Source: Bacillus sp. DTU_2020_1000418_1_SI_GHA_SEK_038 (lineage in GTDB: Bacteria; Bacillota; Bacilli; Bacillales; Cytobacillaceae). From it: a stretch of DNA of 64,000 nucleotides. The stretch covers positions 1,240,001-1,304,000 of the forward strand of contig NZ_CP135435.1 in assembly GCF_032341175.1 (NCBI RefSeq), read 5' to 3'. This document shows, one piece after another, positions 62,387 through 64,000 of this stretch. The notes under the pieces were generated by a model. The model was given only the letters and a program-made list of their open reading frames with translations. It searched no databases and was not told where the DNA came from. Numbering within the stretch: position 1 is the first letter of the stretch; each line of letters begins with the position of its first letter. A program made the position numbers and the translations under genes.

Positions 62387-63367
62387 CTAACTAGGAATAA
62401 TATCCAATTTTTTACGAAGCTTCTCTTCACTGAAAATCCATCCTGTATAGGATGTGATTATTTCTAATTCTGGATTTAATTGCACAACCGCCACGAAAGG
62501 GTAATAATCATTGCTGCGATAACGTAGGTCGATGAAACGAACTTCATAATAATCATCGTATTCGTCAATCTCCCAACGGTAAACAGGGGAGAAGGATAAA
62601 AAGGCAGACAGGTTTTTATCTTTCTTGGCGGCCTCTAAAACGGGTGTCTCCGGCACAGGGACACGGTTAAATTGATCAATGATTTTCACTTCATGATCTT
62701 CAGCGCGCCCGACAAAAAACTGGTGCTTATTCATAACAGCAATCCGCCATTTGTTGTATTTCATTGTTGGGGCAATAATGATCTCCGTTGCATCTGGGAT
62801 CATTCTTTTTACCTCATTATATACTTTCTTTTGTGCCCTAAATCGAAAAACATAATAGAAAACCAACATGACATAAATAGGCAGAAATGTATATCCTGGA
62901 TGCGCACCAAATGCCCATATTAAAATGCCAACGATATGAATTCCAAATATATATGGATCAAATGTATTAATAATCCCTAATGCGACCCATTTTGATGAAA
63001 ATGGACGTAATGCTTGGGTACCATAAGCATTGAAAATATCAACAAAAACGTGGAGAAAAACAGCGATAAACGTCCAAATCCAAAGATGGAGTAAATTCGC
63101 TCCTGGAAAGAAAGGGTAGATGACGGCAATGAGTGCTAAAGGCCAAAGGAGAACAGCAGGAATTGAATGGGTAATCCCGCGATGATTGCGAATATAAACG
63201 GCATTGCTTTTAAGTTTTAATACTGTATCAATATCGGGGATTTGTGAACCGACAATGGCCCCAATCATTACGCTTGTTGTTGTAGCTGAATTTTGTGCAA
63301 CGACCGGATCAAGAGTAGCAATTCCAGCTAACGCAAGACCCATCACAATATGTGTGCCAGTATCCAA
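62387..63367 (-). CDS. yfhP: YfhP, membrane-bound metal-dependent hydrolase family
   Basis: The 326-residue protein has four to five membrane helices, then a soluble C-terminal part. Conserved His/Asp motifs near the membrane face are THIVMG, NHRGITHSIP and FLHVFVDIFNAYGTQ, as in the YdjM/YfhP membrane hydrolase group. TTG 63367 follows AAGGAGG by nine bases; upstream in-frame ATG 63397 precedes that site. B. subtilis YfhP is reported as a negative regulator of the yfhQ-fabL-sspE-yfhP region. Adjacent mutY fits. Confidence 0.88.
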   Translation of the reverse strand: MDTGTHIVMGLALAGIATLDPVVAQNSATTTSVMIGAIVGSQIPDIDTVLKLKSNAVYIRNHRGITHSIPAVLLWPLALIAVIYPFFPGANLLHLWIWTFIAVFLHVFVDIFNAYGTQALRPFSSKWVALGIINTFDPYIFGIHIVGILIWAFGAHPGYTFLPIYVMLVFYYVFRFRAQKKVYNEVKRMIPDATEIIIAPTMKYNKWRIAVMNKHQFFVGRAEDHEVKIIDQFNRVPVPETPVLEAAKKDKNLSAFLSFSPVYRWEIDEYDDYYEVRFIDLRYRSNDYYPFVAVVQLNPELEIITSYTGWIFSEEKLRKKLDIIPS

Positions 63368-63627
63368 GAGGAAAAACCTCCTTATTTTAGAAATCATTAT
63401 AAGGTTAATTTTATTATGATTTTGCTTGTTTCACCACAAAAACATGTTAAATTTATAAGAGTTGCTAAAATTGAAACAAAAAGCCTGGTTAAATTCAAAG
63501 AATGCAATTTCTTATTAATGTGTGCCTAGAAAATCTAAACTACTTCCATATATTTTTCCCATTATAACATTTGTTAATCCTTTTATAGGATTGTACTACT
63601 TTTTTACAATATCTTGGAGGAGAAGAC

Positions 63628-64000
63628 TTGAACAAAAATCAATTAGAACAGCTTAATCATATAGATATAAAAGCCTTTCAGCACGATTTAATAGGCTGGT
63701 TTCAGGCTGAACAAAGAGACCTTCCTTGGAGAAAGGATAGGGACCCTTATAAAGTTTGGGTTTCAGAAATTATGCTCCAGCAAACACGGGTGGACACGGT
63801 CATTCCCTACTTTAACCGGTTTATCGAGCAGTTTCCAACAACTAAAGCATTGGCAGAGGCTGAGGAGGAAAAGGTGCTGAAGGCTTGGGAAGGCTTAGGC
63901 TATTATTCACGGGCGAGGAATCTTCAATCAGCAGTCAAGGAGGTTGAGGAAAAATACGAAGGCAAGGTTCCTAATAATCAAAAGGAGATCTCTTCGTTAA
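63628..64000 (+). CDS. mutY: A/G-specific adenine DNA glycosylase, 5' part (cut by window end)
   Basis: The frame opens at TTG 63628 after TTGGAGGAG and runs to the last base (124 full codons). It reads [20 protein letters not shown], then [19 protein letters not shown] and [15 protein letters not shown], diagnostic of MutY; the Glu in SEIMLQQT is the expected catalytic region. It removes A mispaired with 8-oxo-G. The helix-hairpin-helix, iron-sulfur and C-terminal domains lie beyond the window. Confidence 0.95.
   Translation, partial: MNKNQLEQLNHIDIKAFQHDLIGWFQAEQRDLPWRKDRDPYKVWVSEIMLQQTRVDTVIPYFNRFIEQFPTTKALAEAEEEKVLKAWEGLGYYSRARNLQSAVKEVEEKYEGKVPNNQKEISSL

Noticed and set aside
1..64000. 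Prophage, insertion sequence or integrative element
   Set aside because: No transposase, integrase, phage structural gene, att-like duplication or tRNA junction was seen on either strand.

Overview
The window reads as chromosomal DNA from a low-GC, spore-forming Bacillaceae bacterium (Bacillus sensu lato). The best evidence is the right end, where yfhD, yfhE, yfhF, recX, yfhH, sspK, yfhJ, yfhP and mutY lie together in nearly the order known from Bacillus subtilis. A small acid-soluble spore protein gene, many TTG/GTG starts behind strong GGAGG sites, and SigL-type (sigma-54) control agree with this. I see no rRNA, tRNA, phage, IS element or CRISPR array.

Layout. 1-1776: a cut-off ROK sugar kinase and an MsmX/UgpC-type sugar ABC ATPase. 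2119-12021: a peptide scavenging locus with a lipoprotein binding protein divergent from a DppBCDF-type transporter, a DUF1177-like protein, an M20 peptidase, an IclR regulator and an M29-like aminopeptidase. 12292-20130: single genes (GalT-like, orphan sporulation-type histidine kinase, DoxX, HemY, AraC-GyrI, epimerase, CynX-type MFS). 20363-26521: a GAF-PucR regulator divergent from an M20 amidohydrolase, a GltS-like membrane transporter and an allantoate/carbamoyl amidohydrolase. 26569-26880: a 52-bp tandem repeat. 26921-42520: a sigma-54 regulator and a long catabolic island (SDR, a diverged glycine dehydrogenase P-protein pair, a RocB-like M20 protein, a TRAP transporter, an aminotransferase, a second SDR, an amino-acid ABC transporter and a decayed second rocB copy). 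42616-49074: mixed genes including an EamA exporter, a Phd-Uma2 fusion, a TANGO2-like protein, meso-diaminopimelate dehydrogenase and a membrane-anchored phosphate-binding-like protein. 49125-53025: a proline catabolism unit (proline dehydrogenase, P5C dehydrogenase, PucR-type regulator). 53282-56843: a heterodimeric ABC exporter. 56960-57825: a DnaA-box cluster, two Rex-like operators and a second DoxX gene. 57906-58086: a structured intergenic repeat, followed by the conserved yfh/recX/mutY block.

How the genes work together. Much of the first 53 kb is for taking up and breaking down peptides, N-substituted amino acids, amino acids and proline: four M20-type hydrolases, three complete solute-import systems (Dpp-type, TRAP, polar amino-acid ABC), a further candidate carrier and several dedicated regulators. 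The most unusual part is the sigma-54 island at 26.9-42.5 kb. Its two P-protein-like subunits keep the PLP lysine motif but have changed active-site loops, and no gcvT or gcvH lies beside them. The promoter, a cluster of TGTCA/TGACA activator-site candidates and a divergent activator can all be read directly. This is the best candidate for an undescribed catabolic pathway in the window.
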